From Anaerolineae bacterium (GTDB lineage Bacteria; Chloroflexota; Anaerolineae; Anaerolineales; UBA4823), in NCBI GenBank assembly GCA_003327455.1, contig QOQU01000007.1, forward strand, positions 1-64,000: 64,000 nt of DNA, given 5' to 3'. How positions within the stretch are numbered: position 1 is the stretch's first letter; each line of letters begins with the position of its first letter. Shown here in pieces: positions 47,129 through 56,115 of this stretch. The notes below the pieces were generated by a model, which was not told where the DNA came from, ran no database searches, and saw only the letters and a program-made list of their open reading frames with translations. The translations under genes and the position numbers were made by a program.

Positions 47129-50100
47129 CTAATGTATCGGCAACTTCTCTACCCGACAATTCTCTTTGCCGACCACATCCTGGAGGCGTTGAAGGAGTTC
47201 GGCACAAACCCGTGTTGTCTCATTGGGAAATTCGATCAAATACCCTCGTCCGTTGTCAAACACCTGAAAACAAAAACGATCTTCGCCAGGATAAGAAACC
47301 AGCGTGCCATAAATGCGCCGAAAACGGATCAAGTCACGGCTCTTATCCTCCCCCTGGCGGAAGATGACCGTTAGCATCTTGATTTCTTTGTGCTCTTTCT
47401 CGATCTCAGGCGGCAGAATGTAAGCTGCAGGGGCTTCTTGAACCTGCGCGGCGTGTTCGCTCAGCGGCGGTACTCCCGTCTCGTTGCCTCTCTCCGCTGA
47501 ACGAGCTTCTTCGCTCACTGCCGCGACTGCCGTTGTGGCAAGCGAGTCAACTGAAGCCCTTAATGGCTCTTCTTCCCAAATGAAGGAATCATCTTGAGGC
47601 AAGGGTATCTCTTCGTCGGGCAACTGCCATTCCTCAATCGGTTCAATCACAGGCAATTCCTGAAAGGGCATTTCTGCAACCGACGCTCTGCCCGGCGCTG
47701 GTTTTATAGAAGAGGCTGTTTTCAATCCTGCCGAGGGGGATGTCTGGCTCGCCAGAGGAGTGACAACCTGGAGGTCAGTAAAGACTTGATCGACTAAAAC
47801 TTTGGCTTCGCCTGACTCGCCCGATGGTTTCCCTTCCACAAGGATAATTCGCTCCAGCTCGATGAGTGGCTTTACTTTCTGCCAGGTCGTGGGGAAGAAC
47901 ACCAGTTCAATGTTGCCCTGGATGTCTTCCAGGGTGACAAAAGCCATTGCCTTGCCGCTTTTGGTCTGATGATGTCGAATTTGAGTAATCATCCCTGCCA
48001 CGCGCACCTTCTCCTGAGGAGATGCTTCCGCTAACTGAGCGGAATAATGGGTTACCGCTTGAGAGAGAACATCCATCACCGGATTAAGCGGATGATCGGA
48101 AACATATAAACCGATCAATTCCTTTTCCCAGTTTAACATTTCTTTCCTGGAAACTTCACGATACACTTTGGGCAGGGCAATGGATTCACTCACCCCCGTA
48201 TGCGCTCCAAAGAGACTCAGTTGTCCGCTTTCAACGGCACGAAAATGAGCCGCACTGGTCGCCATGAAATTCTCAATGGCTTCCAGCAGGGCACAGCGTG
48301 GCGCAAAACGGTCAAAGGCGCCAACGCGGATCAGGCTTTCAAGGGCGCGCCGACCGACCTGGCGCAGGTCAACTCGCCGCGCAAAATCATTCAAATCCTT
48401 AAAGGGTTGCTCGCCACGCCCTTTTAGAATCGCATCCACCGGACCATGACCGACATTTTTTACCGCGCCCAAGCCGAAGCGAATTTTCGACTTGCCGCTG
48501 ACAGGATCATCCTCGATCGTAAAATCCCAACCGCTGACATTGATATCGGGAGGTTCAACAGCGATGCCCATGCGGCGGGCGTCGGCGACATACAGGGCAA
48601 CTTTTTCGGTCTCGTTTGCCGAGACGGACAATAAAGCGGTCATATATTCGACCGGGTAATGCGTTTTCAGGTACGCCGTCTGGACAGCAATCACGCCATA
48701 ATCAGCGGCATGCGCTTTATTGAAACCGTAGCGGGCAAATTCCTCCCAATCATCAAAGATCGCTTCTGCTATCTCCGCAGGGATGCCGTTCTGAGTTGCC
48801 CCGGCGATGAACTTCTCGCGATGCTTTAACAACTTATCTTTCAGTTTTTTCGAGATCGCTTTGCGCAGGTCATCCGCTTCGGCTGCGGTATAGCCAGCAA
48901 GCTGCATCACGGCAAACATCAGTTGTTCCTGATAGACCGGGAAGCCGTAGGTCTCCCGAAAGATCGGCTCCAGGGCTGGGTGGCGATATTCTATCGGCTC
49001 TTCACCGTGCATTCGGCGAATATAACTGGGAATGAAATCCATCGGTCCTGGGCGGAAGAGCGCCACCATGGCGATCACATGCGAGAGATTCCTGGGCTTC
49101 ATCTGCATCAGGTAACGGCGCATCCCGGAACCCTCGACCTGGAAGACACCCGCCGTTTCGCCGCGCCCTAAGAGTTCATAGGTAGCCGGGTCGTCTATCG
49201 GAATGTTGTAGAGATTCAGGTCAACTCCATGCCGTTGACGGATCAAATCACAGGCGCGAGCCATGATGGTGAGGGTTGCCAGACCGAGAAAGTCGACCTT
49301 GAGCAAACCCAGGCTCTCCAGAATGGACATCTCAAACTGAGTGACGATCTTGATCGGGCTTTCTTCGCTGGTCGCTCCGGTTGGACGGTGGATCGGAATA
49401 TAGTCCACAATCGGGCGGTCGGCAATGACCACACCGGCTGCGTGGGTGCCGGCATTGCGTACAACCCCTTCCATCTGACTGGCAGTGTCAATCAATTCTT
49501 TGAGATAAGGGGTGCTGTCATAAATCTGCTTTAAATCCGGGACTTCTTCCAGAGCCTGTCGGATGGTCACAGGTTTGCCCGGAATGTTGGGAATAAGTTT
49601 GGCAACCCGATCGACCTCGTTTAAGGGGATATCCATCACCCTTCCCACATCCCGAATGGCAGCCCGCGCGCCGAGCGTGCCAAAAGTGATGATTTGGGCA
49701 ACCTTATCTTCCCCATATTTCTGCGTTGCATATTCCATCATCTCCACCCGGCGGTCATCGCGAAAGTCCAGATCGATATCCGGCATGGAAATGCGACTGG
49801 GGTTGAGAAACCGTTCAAAGATTAAGCCGTGCTCAAGCGGATCAACGAGGGTAATTTCCAGACAATAGGCGACGATGGAGCCAGCTGCTGAACCACGCGC
49901 GTTATACCAGATGCCGCGCTGGCGAGCATAGCGACACAAATCCCAAACAATCAGGAAATAGGTGTCAAATCCCATCTGATGGATGACACTCAACTCGTAT
50001 TCCAGGCGTTGTCGGATCGCCGGGTCGGCAGCGCGATTGCCGTAACGTTTTTGTAACCCCTGTTCACAAAGCTCGCGCAGAAAGCTCTGCGGGGTATACC

Positions 50101-50968
50101 CTTCGGGAACTTCGAAAATCGGCAGATGGTAGCCCTTGAAGCTCAAATCTACATTACAGCGCTCGGCAATCAACAGTGTGTTCTGAAGAGCCTGCGGCAC
50201 TTCAGCAAATAAAGCGCTCATTTCAGCCGGGGAGCGCAAATAATAAGACGGATCGGTCATTCTCATGCGATTGGGATCGCTGAGAACACTACCGGTTTGA
50301 ATGGCGAGCAGGATATCCTGCAAGCGCCAGTCTTCTTTTTCAATATAATGGACATCATTGGTGGCAACAAATTGAGCCTGATAGCGCCTGCCAAGCGTCA
50401 GCAGGTTGCGATTAATCGTCTCCATCTCGGCGATATCGTGCTGTTGCAACTCCAGGAAGAAACGCTCTGCTCCAAACACTTCGTAATACCAGTCCAGGCG
50501 GCGGCGAGCTTCTTCGACTCGCCCTTCGACGATCAAGCGCGGCACTTCCGCCGACATGCAACCTGAAGTACAGATCAATCCTTCCGAATAGTGGGCAAGC
50601 AATTCATGATCAATGCGCGGGTAATAGTAAAACCCCTCACACTGAGCAGCACTGACCAGTTTGAGCAGATTTTGATAACCGGTCTGGTTTTCAGCCAGTA
50701 GCAGGATATGGGTGGATTTCTTATCCAGTTGGGGATCGCGTTCCTTCATGCTGCGAGCTGCCAGATAAGCCTCGACACCGATGATGGGTTTGATCCCCGC
50801 TGCCATAGCCTGATTGTAGAACTCGATCACACCAAACATCGTGCCGTGGTCGGTGAGCGCAACGGCTGGCATGCCCATCTCTTTGACGCGTTTCACCAAC
50901 TGCTTGAGGTTGCTAAAACCATCCAGCAGGGAATATTCGGAATGGACGTGCAAATGGACAAAGCTCAT
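47129..50968 (-). CDS. dnaE: DNA polymerase III alpha subunit
   Basis: A 1279-residue replicative polymerase of the DnaE type. The N-terminal PHP domain starts with FVHLHVHSEYSLLDGFSNLK and includes ALTDHGTMFGV. The palm has PDIDLDFRDDRR, with the catalytic Asp residues, and the fingers region has YPVYQEQLMFAVMQLAGYT-like sequence (here GFPVYQEQLMFAVMQLAGYT). A helix-hairpin-helix (DFARRVDLRQVGRRALESLI), an OB fold (VRVAGMITQIRHHQTKSGKA) and a C-terminal tau-binding-like domain follow after a Pro/Glu-rich linker of about 100 residues. The polymerase copies the chromosome with the beta clamp and clamp loader. ATG 50968 lies only about 14 bases after an extended -10 box and has no ribosome-binding site, so the mRNA may be nearly leaderless. 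Confidence 0.97.
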   Translation of the reverse strand: MSFVHLHVHSEYSLLDGFSNLKQLVKRVKEMGMPAVALTDHGTMFGVIEFYNQAMAAGIKPIIGVEAYLAARSMKERDPQLDKKSTHILLLAENQTGYQNLLKLVSAAQCEGFYYYPRIDHELLAHYSEGLICTSGCMSAEVPRLIVEGRVEEARRRLDWYYEVFGAERFFLELQQHDIAEMETINRNLLTLGRRYQAQFVATNDVHYIEKEDWRLQDILLAIQTGSVLSDPNRMRMTDPSYYLRSPAEMSALFAEVPQALQNTLLIAERCNVDLSFKGYHLPIFEVPEGYTPQSFLRELCEQGLQKRYGNRAADPAIRQRLEYELSVIHQMGFDTYFLIVWDLCRYARQRGIWYNARGSAAGSIVAYCLEITLVDPLEHGLIFERFLNPSRISMPDIDLDFRDDRRVEMMEYATQKYGEDKVAQIITFGTLGARAAIRDVGRVMDIPLNEVDRVAKLIPNIPGKPVTIRQALEEVPDLKQIYDSTPYLKELIDTASQMEGVVRNAGTHAAGVVIADRPIVDYIPIHRPTGATSEESPIKIVTQFEMSILESLGLLKVDFLGLATLTIMARACDLIRQRHGVDLNLYNIPIDDPATYELLGRGETAGVFQVEGSGMRRYLMQMKPRNLSHVIAMVALFRPGPMDFIPSYIRRMHGEEPIEYRHPALEPIFRETYGFPVYQEQLMFAVMQLAGYTAAEADDLRKAISKKLKDKLLKHREKFIAGATQNGIPAEIAEAIFDDWEEFARYGFNKAHAADYGVIAVQTAYLKTHYPVEYMTALLSVSANETEKVALYVADARRMGIAVEPPDINVSGWDFTIEDDPVSGKSKIRFGLGAVKNVGHGPVDAILKGRGEQPFKDLNDFARRVDLRQVGRRALESLIRVGAFDRFAPRCALLEAIENFMATSAAHFRAVESGQLSLFGAHTGVSESIALPKVYREVSRKEMLNWEKELIGLYVSDHPLNPVMDVLSQAVTHYSAQLAEASPQEKVRVAGMITQIRHHQTKSGKAMAFVTLEDIQGNIELVFFPTTWQKVKPLIELERIILVEGKPSGESGEAKVLVDQVFTDLQVVTPLASQTSPSAGLKTASSIKPAPGRASVAEMPFQELPVIEPIEEWQLPDEEIPLPQDDSFIWEEEPLRASVDSLATTAVAAVSEEARSAERGNETGVPPLSEHAAQVQEAPAAYILPPEIEKEHKEIKMLTVIFRQGEDKSRDLIRFRRIYGTLVSYPGEDRFCFQVFDNGRGYLIEFPNETTRVCAELLQRLQDVVGKENCRVEKLPIH

Positions 50969-50982
50969 GGGGGTCTAAGAAA

Positions 50983-50991
50983 ATTATAGCA
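50983..50991 (-). promoter_or_regulatory. Extended -10 element upstream of dnaE
   Basis: On the minus strand TGCTATAAT (50991-50983) is a perfect extended -10. The predicted start of transcription, near 50976, is about eight bases before ATG 50968, leaving no room for a ribosome-binding site. Confidence 0.6.
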
Positions 50992-51054
50992 TGGTCACTT
51001 AATCCCAACCTTAAAGATTTGAGAATTTTAAGGTGCTCGATTCGGCTGCCAGGA

Positions 51055-51063
51055 TGATAAAAT
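51055..51063 (+). promoter_or_regulatory. Extended -10 element upstream of the 51116 gene
   Basis: TGATAAAAT fits the extended -10 pattern TGnTAAAAT. Transcription would begin near 51070, downstream of the in-frame ATG at 51062, which therefore favours ATG 51116 as the start of the next gene. Confidence 0.45.
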
Positions 51064-51115
51064 GGGTCTGGTTAGCCGGGCTTATCTAACCCCTAATCTT
51101 CTGAGTCATTACAGA

Positions 51116-51826
51116 ATGAAACCCCTATCTTCTTTCTTTAAGCCGTCCTCCTACACCGCGCCAAGAGTGCGAAATATCCTGCTCGGCATCTTGCTTTGCG
51201 GTCTCTGTCTGGCGTTTTTTGGATATCTGGCTGAAATCACAAAGTGGTTTGGGTATATATTTCTATATATCCCAGCCAGGTTAGGAATGATCAATCAAAT
51301 TTCGGCAAGCCAGGTTCAAACCATCGACTTCAGTACCTCTCCCACAGAAATCGTTTTCTCTAAGCCGGAGGCTTATGTTGTCTATACCGCCCATTTAGAC
51401 TTACTCATGATGAGCGATAGGATATTGGAAGAAGGATTTCAACCCTGGCTGAGAATCATCCATCTCGACAGCGGACAAGAAGTCAACGTCGAATCCATCC
51501 AACGCGGCTTAATGCCCTACGATACCCCTTTTGCGAAAGGCAGACCGATCTATTTTTTCAAAATTCCACAAGCAGGAAGATACCAGCTTCTACACCCTAC
51601 TTACCCCGGTGCAACGGTGGATCTCGCTCAATATGAATTTCGCCAATATGAAGCACCATCGCGGCAGATTCTCCTCAGCGAAGGTTTGTTCATCCTGATA
51701 TTAATTGGAACAATTACTTACCACTATCTCAGCCATGTTCGCAGTAAAAAGCTTGCTGTACAAAACCAAAACCGCCAACGGGCAGAGCCGCTTTACAATG
51801 CACTTCGGAATAAAAAGAAGAAGTGA
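51116..51826 (+). CDS. Uncharacterised protein with two membrane helices and an outer beta domain
   Basis: I do not recognise this 236-residue protein. A first membrane helix (ILLGILLCGLCLAFFGYLA) follows a short basic N-terminus. A roughly 130-residue region, probably extracytoplasmic and beta-rich (VQTIDFSTSPTEIVFSKPEA), comes next, then a second helix (GLFILILIGTITYHYL) and a basic cytoplasmic tail (RSKK, RNKKKK). The layout resembles small envelope-associated proteins with a sandwich domain held between two helices. The start at 51116 is chosen because a promoter -10 box overlaps the alternative ATG at 51062 (254 residues). It is transcribed away from dnaE and converges with the metallo-beta-lactamase-fold gene. 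Confidence 0.65.
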   Translation: MKPLSSFFKPSSYTAPRVRNILLGILLCGLCLAFFGYLAEITKWFGYIFLYIPARLGMINQISASQVQTIDFSTSPTEIVFSKPEAYVVYTAHLDLLMMSDRILEEGFQPWLRIIHLDSGQEVNVESIQRGLMPYDTPFAKGRPIYFFKIPQAGRYQLLHPTYPGATVDLAQYEFRQYEAPSRQILLSEGLFILILIGTITYHYLSHVRSKKLAVQNQNRQRAEPLYNALRNKKKK

Positions 51827-51836
51827 GACAGATTTC

Positions 51837-52661
51837 CTATCCAGCCTTTGCTCCCTGGAGATAAGAAAGCACCAGATTGCGTCGTGAGAAGTGACCGCCG
51901 GTGATCCATTCGATCCACATTCTACCCCCCAGGATGTGATTGGCAATCGCATCCACCTGCCAGCCTTGCTGGTACAAAGTCAGGATCTTCTCTCCCAATT
52001 CCTCATAGTAAGCTATCTTTGCCCGAATCTCTGCCAGAGGCTCTTGGCGAACCCGGGCACTGCCAGGAAATAACCACTCCAACGGCAGTTGGGCAATCTT
52101 TTTGAGCGAAGCAATGATTTCCCAAATGCGATAGCCTTCTCCTAAAGCCCGATCCTTTCCTCCCACAAATAAATCTCCACTGAAGAGCCAGCCTAGCTCT
52201 GGCTGGTAAAGACAAAGATGGTCTTCTGTGTGTCCTGGGGTATAGATCACTTGAAACGGTTTTGTTTGCCCCTGGATGCACATCCCCTCTTCTATCCCAA
52301 TGCCCTGTGAGGGCAAGGGATAGCCCCAGAAGATGCGTCGATACGGCTGTAAAGGTTGTTTAACGCGCGGATCGGCAAGGATTGGCACAGTCTTTGGGTG
52401 GGTATAAATCGGTAAGCCCGGTAATTGTCTCTGGAACAGACCGTTTGCTCCAATATGGTCCTCATGGGAATGGGTGTTGACAATGGCGATTAATGGGTTT
52501 TCTTTCATTGCAGTCAGCAATTCGTGAGCTGTGTAAATACATCCACTGTCGATCAGCAATCCATCCACCCAATAGGCGCTTGTCCAATAGCGCCCTCGCC
52601 CGAAGATTGTCCTCGCCAGGTCAATACGCAGGACTTCGCCATAGGTTTGTAAACGAATCAT
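51837..52661 (-). CDS. Metallo-beta-lactamase-fold hydrolase
   Basis: A 274-residue protein with the zinc-binding motifs of the metallo-beta-lactamase fold: NTHSHEDHIGANG (HxHxDH), the later His in YTPGHTEDHLCLY and the Asp in WLFSGDLFVGGKDR. Such enzymes hydrolyse thioesters, lactones, nucleic acids or other esters at a binuclear metal site. The overall plan (about 30 residues of strand, HxHxDH, PGHT, SGD and a helical C-terminus) fits the glyoxalase II-like branch, but the substrate is not evident. ATG 52661 is the first plausible start. Its stop faces the convergent 51116-51826 gene 10 bases away. Confidence 0.9.
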   Translation of the reverse strand: MIRLQTYGEVLRIDLARTIFGRGRYWTSAYWVDGLLIDSGCIYTAHELLTAMKENPLIAIVNTHSHEDHIGANGLFQRQLPGLPIYTHPKTVPILADPRVKQPLQPYRRIFWGYPLPSQGIGIEEGMCIQGQTKPFQVIYTPGHTEDHLCLYQPELGWLFSGDLFVGGKDRALGEGYRIWEIIASLKKIAQLPLEWLFPGSARVRQEPLAEIRAKIAYYEELGEKILTLYQQGWQVDAIANHILGGRMWIEWITGGHFSRRNLVLSYLQGAKAG

Positions 52662-52683
52662 CGGATATCCAACGGATTTGAGT

Positions 52684-53106
52684 TCAACGCGAAAGGAAAA
52701 AGATCCCGATCAGAGCAAATCCTAAACCGATTAGCTTTTGAACCGAAAAGCCCTCGCCTAAAAGGAAATACGCGCACACCGCAGTTACTAATGGATAAGC
52801 TGCCGTAATTGCCACCACACGGGTGGCTTCTCCTCGCTCAAGGGCAAAATAGAAGAATAAAACCCCCAAACTGCCCACCGCCCCCGATAAGACCGCCCAA
52901 ACCCAATCTCCGCCATCGAAGGAAGGGCGCAGATGGGCACGATAGACGGAAAAGAGAATCGGAAAGGTGGCTGCCCAACCGATGTTTGAAATGAGAACCA
53001 GCCCCTCTCCTGAAATGCTTCGCGAGGCAACTTTACCAAAAAATCCCCAAAATCCCCAACTGACCAGCGAGAGCAGCGAGTAAACGAACCAGGTAGCATT
53101 TGCCAT
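52684..53106 (-). CDS. Single-domain EamA-type (DMT superfamily) transporter
   Basis: A 140-residue membrane protein that corresponds to one EamA domain, with about five hydrophobic helices (VYSLLSLVSWGFWGFFGKVA at the N-terminus; TAAYPLVTAVCAYFLLGEGF and KLIGLGFALIGIFFLS at the end). Full-length EamA proteins have two such domains; single-domain members are expected to work as dimers. The substrate, a small metabolite or drug, is unknown. ATG 53106 has GGAG upstream with a somewhat long spacing of 11; an in-frame GTG at 53145 is less likely. It is transcribed divergently from the MFS gene, with a palindrome between them. Confidence 0.85.
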   Translation of the reverse strand: MANATWFVYSLLSLVSWGFWGFFGKVASRSISGEGLVLISNIGWAATFPILFSVYRAHLRPSFDGGDWVWAVLSGAVGSLGVLFFYFALERGEATRVVAITAAYPLVTAVCAYFLLGEGFSVQKLIGLGFALIGIFFLSR

Positions 53107-53165
53107 TGTTAACTTAACTCCTGTCAGGAAAGTGTGTTCACACAACCCGCCAGACGAACATAGCT

Positions 53166-53171
53166 ATTATA
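53166..53171 (-). promoter_or_regulatory. -10 box of the EamA gene
   Basis: A perfect TATAAT on the minus strand (53171-53166), about 55 bases upstream of ATG 53106. No good -35 box is visible, and the 15-bp palindrome at 53180-53194 lies where that box would be expected. Confidence 0.45.
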
Positions 53172-53179
53172 CATGGGGT

Positions 53180-53194
53180 TAGTCTATTAGACTA
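53180..53194. promoter_or_regulatory. 15-bp perfect palindrome between divergent exporter genes
   Basis: TAGTCTA, one T, then TAGACTA. It lies between the EamA gene (minus strand) and the MFS gene (plus strand), and just upstream of the EamA -10 box. Such palindromes are typical binding sites for dimeric repressors of the MarR or TetR kind. No matching regulator gene lies next to it. Confidence 0.5.
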
Positions 53195-53246
53195 CGCCTG
53201 GAAGTCTTTTTGAATTTCATGGCGAGACGGATCGTTCCCAAAAGGG

Positions 53247-53255
53247 TGGTAAAAT
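53247..53255 (+). promoter_or_regulatory. Extended -10 element upstream of the MFS gene
   Basis: TGGTAAAAT fits TGnTAAAAT, about 72 bases upstream of ATG 53328. It is weaker than the TGCTATAAT elements before the housekeeping genes. Confidence 0.4.
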
Positions 53256-53327
53256 CGGAGGCGTTTTCTTCTGATTGGCAAACATTTTAACGAATCCAAA
53301 ACCCCTGAAAGGCAACGATAAACCTCG

Positions 53328-54521
53328 ATGCGCAATCGTCCGGTCTTGATTTTGTTTTTCACCCTGGTTGTCGTTATGCTGGGCTTCGGGATTGTCATTC
53401 CCATTCTTCCCTTCTACGTCACCCAGTTCGGTGGCGGCGGCAGTGCCATGGGGGGTTTGATGGCAATCTACGGGGTGATGCAATTTCTCTTTGCCCCCAT
53501 TTGGGGTAGCCTCTCCGATCGCTACGGACGCAAACCCATCCTGATGGTGGGGGTTTTAGGAAATGCCCTCGCCCAGGTTCTCTATGGTTTCTCCACCCAA
53601 CTCTGGATGCTCTTTGTCGCCCGTGCTCTGGCTGGCATTCTCTCCTCTGCCACCCTGCCAACCGCCATGGCTTATATAGGAGATAGCACGAACCAGAGCG
53701 AACGGGGCGGTAAGATGGGCATGATTGGGGCAGCCATGGGTCTGGGGATGGTTGTCGGACCGGGATTGGGTGGATGGATGGCGCATCTTTCGCTTTCTGC
53801 ACCCTTCTTCCTCGCTGCCGGGTTGTCTTTGCTTGCCCTATTGATGGTCTTCTTTCTCCTCCCTGAAAGCCACCCACCCGGTCAGGTTCAATCTACCAGC
53901 GCCAAACCATCGCGCCTTCGCCTGCTCTTCAAGGCTCTCAAGAGTCCCATCGGCGTTCTCTTCTTAATGTCGTTCCTGATCAGTTTTGGTTTGACCAACT
54001 TTGAAGGGATTTTTGGGCTTTATGCGAAGCTGCGTTTTGATTTCACCCCGGCTCAGGTTGGCAGCGTCCTGACTTTCATTGGCATCATTTCGGCTATCGT
54101 CCAGGGAGCTTTAACCGGACCAGCAACCCGTCGCTGGGGAGAGGTAACGATTGTGCGGGCTGCCTTGCTGGGTAGCGCTTTCGGTTTTGGATTGATGATC
54201 CTTGCTCAAAACTTCTGGCAAGTCTTTATCACCAGCGGCTTTTTCGTGCTCAGCAATGCCATGCTCAACCCCTCTGTAGCGGCTTTGGTTTCCAAACGCA
54301 CCACCGATGAACAGGGCTTTACCATGGGGTTGAATAATTCTTTTTTGAGCCTCGGTCGCATTGCCGGTCCGCTGTGGGCAGGCCTGGTCTTCGACCTGCG
54401 CATGTATCTACCTTATCTTAGCGGTGCTGTCATCATGGCAATCGGCTTCCTCATAAGCCTTTCGCTCACCACTGAAAGGTCTCCTTCAGAAACCCTTTCC
54501 GGCGAACCCAGGCGGCTATAA
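53328..54521 (+). CDS. MFS drug-efflux-type transporter (TetA/MdtG-like)
   Basis: A 397-residue inner-membrane protein with about 12 hydrophobic helices of the major facilitator superfamily. GIVIPILPFYV in helix 1, the loop 2-3 signature GSLSDRYGRKPILMVG and the antiporter-type motif C in helix 5 (GAAMGLGMVVGPGLGGWMA) place it among H+-coupled drug exporters of the 12-helix DHA1 group. The substrate cannot be predicted. The stop lies seven bases from that of the convergent YfcC-like gene. Confidence 0.9.
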   Translation: MRNRPVLILFFTLVVVMLGFGIVIPILPFYVTQFGGGGSAMGGLMAIYGVMQFLFAPIWGSLSDRYGRKPILMVGVLGNALAQVLYGFSTQLWMLFVARALAGILSSATLPTAMAYIGDSTNQSERGGKMGMIGAAMGLGMVVGPGLGGWMAHLSLSAPFFLAAGLSLLALLMVFFLLPESHPPGQVQSTSAKPSRLRLLFKALKSPIGVLFLMSFLISFGLTNFEGIFGLYAKLRFDFTPAQVGSVLTFIGIISAIVQGALTGPATRRWGEVTIVRAALLGSAFGFGLMILAQNFWQVFITSGFFVLSNAMLNPSVAALVSKRTTDEQGFTMGLNNSFLSLGRIAGPLWAGLVFDLRMYLPYLSGAVIMAIGFLISLSLTTERSPSETLSGEPRRL

Positions 54522-54528
54522 AGGTTGA

Positions 54529-55980
54529 CTAAAAAGGACCTAAGCCAATCGCCACCGCAATCGCCAGAAAGACCACCGAGACAATCCCAATCCCCAGCCA
54601 TAAGCCGGCAGTCCAGCGAATCCAGCGCGGGTAACTGACCACCGTCAATCCAAGGCAGATCAGCAGCACCGGGTTGGTTGGATAAGCCAGATTCGAGAAG
54701 CCATCCCCGAAACAATACGCCGTTACCGTTACCTGCCGGGTGACTCCCAGCAAATCTGCCAACGGCAAGAGGATGGGCATCACCAGCAACGCTTTTGCCG
54801 AGCCGGAAGCAATGAAGAACTCCAACAGTAAGGCTAAACCGTATACCCAAAGGGCAGCTTCAAAAGGGGATACAGCCCCTAACGATTGCGAAGCCCGATA
54901 GAGAATCGTATCCATCACCTTCCCCTGGGCAACGATAAACTTAACGCTGGCTGCCATCAGGATCAACGGAATGCCGGGCGCAATGCCACCCACTCCCTCG
55001 CTCAGAGCAGAGCGAACGGTTTTCCATCCTGCCCCACTGCTGATACCCGCTGAGCCAGACCCAATCAGGAATAGCAACCCGACCAACGGCAGGCTGAAAT
55101 CACTCAAAGCCGGCACAAACGGCGCAGCCATTAAGACCAGTAAAATCAAGAGCAGAAAAACACCAAAAACAGCCATCGCTACGCCGAGTCGGGGAGCTGT
55201 CATTCGCAAATGGCTAATCTCAAGGGATTGGAAGCGCTGGCGAAAGCCCTGATCCTCCTGATAAATCAGAGAACTGTGAGGATTGCGTTCGATTCTTCTG
55301 GCATAGCGAAGCAAAAAGACGATGAAGATCACATACATTGACAGGAAAACGATAGCCCGGAAAGCGGCGCCAGAAAAAGGAGGTAATTCGGCAATGCGTT
55401 GTGCAACCCCAATGGTGAAAGGATTGGTAATCGCTGCCGAAAAGCCAATGTTGGTTGCCAGAATGCTCATCCCCAAGCCTACCAGGGAATCCCAACCCAA
55501 CAGATAAGCCAGCGCTACCATCAAGGGCACCAACGGCACCACCTCCTCAAAAATGCCAAAAAACGCTCCCAGGCTCATAAAGAACAGCGAAATCAAAGCC
55601 AGGAGCAGATATTTCTGGTTCTGGAAACGCCCAATTAATTGCCCCAACCCGGCTTGAAGGATACCGCACTTATCCAACACAGCAAAGCCACTGCCAACCA
55701 TCAAAATAAAGACGATAATCACCACTAACGTTAATTGATCTGGACCACCCAATACTTCAATCGGCGCCAGAAACCAGCGCCAGAATGGATAAACGGGGCG
55801 CTCGACCTGACGATAGGATTGCGGATCAATGACCTGACGACCTTCGACTATGGTACGCTGGTATTCGCCCGCCGGTAAGAGGAGCGTTAGCCCTCCAGCC
55901 ATCATCATCATGAGAAATAAAATCAACGCCGATTGAAGAAATGCCCGTCGGCTGATCTGTGCCCCTGCTCTTTCATTCAT
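54529..55980 (-). CDS. YfcC/DcuC-like membrane carrier
   Basis: A 483-residue polytopic membrane protein with 11-13 hydrophobic segments. The conserved early sequence LLPAGEYQRTIVEGRQVIDP and later FGIFEEVVPLVPLMVALAYL, ILATNIGFSAAITNPFTIGV and FFIASGSAKALLVMPILLPL match the YfcC family of the ion-transporter superfamily, relatives of C4-dicarboxylate and basic amino acid/peptide carriers. The real substrate is unknown. ATG 55980 is chosen because GGAGG lies seven bases upstream; an open frame extends 81 bases further but has no such site. It is divergent from secA. Confidence 0.85.
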   Translation of the reverse strand: MNERAGAQISRRAFLQSALILFLMMMMAGGLTLLLPAGEYQRTIVEGRQVIDPQSYRQVERPVYPFWRWFLAPIEVLGGPDQLTLVVIIVFILMVGSGFAVLDKCGILQAGLGQLIGRFQNQKYLLLALISLFFMSLGAFFGIFEEVVPLVPLMVALAYLLGWDSLVGLGMSILATNIGFSAAITNPFTIGVAQRIAELPPFSGAAFRAIVFLSMYVIFIVFLLRYARRIERNPHSSLIYQEDQGFRQRFQSLEISHLRMTAPRLGVAMAVFGVFLLLILLVLMAAPFVPALSDFSLPLVGLLFLIGSGSAGISSGAGWKTVRSALSEGVGGIAPGIPLILMAASVKFIVAQGKVMDTILYRASQSLGAVSPFEAALWVYGLALLLEFFIASGSAKALLVMPILLPLADLLGVTRQVTVTAYCFGDGFSNLAYPTNPVLLICLGLTVVSYPRWIRWTAGLWLGIGIVSVVFLAIAVAIGLGPF

Positions 55981-56086
55981 ACTTTCCTCCAAAACACATT
56001 CTTTTTCTAAGTATCTTTCAGAGTAGCTTTTTTTGCAAGCCACAATCTCTCTTAGGAACATTTTGATAAAACAATCAAAGCGCCTG

Positions 56087-56095
56087 TGCTATAAT
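56087..56095 (+). promoter_or_regulatory. Extended -10 element upstream of secA
   Basis: TGCTATAAT, identical to the elements before pfp and dnaE, is 20 bases before ATG 56116. A GAGGT ribosome-binding site at about 56104-56108 lies between them, so the leader is about 13 bases. Confidence 0.6.
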
Positions 56096-56115
56096 CGCTC
56101 TCTGAGGTAACAGCT

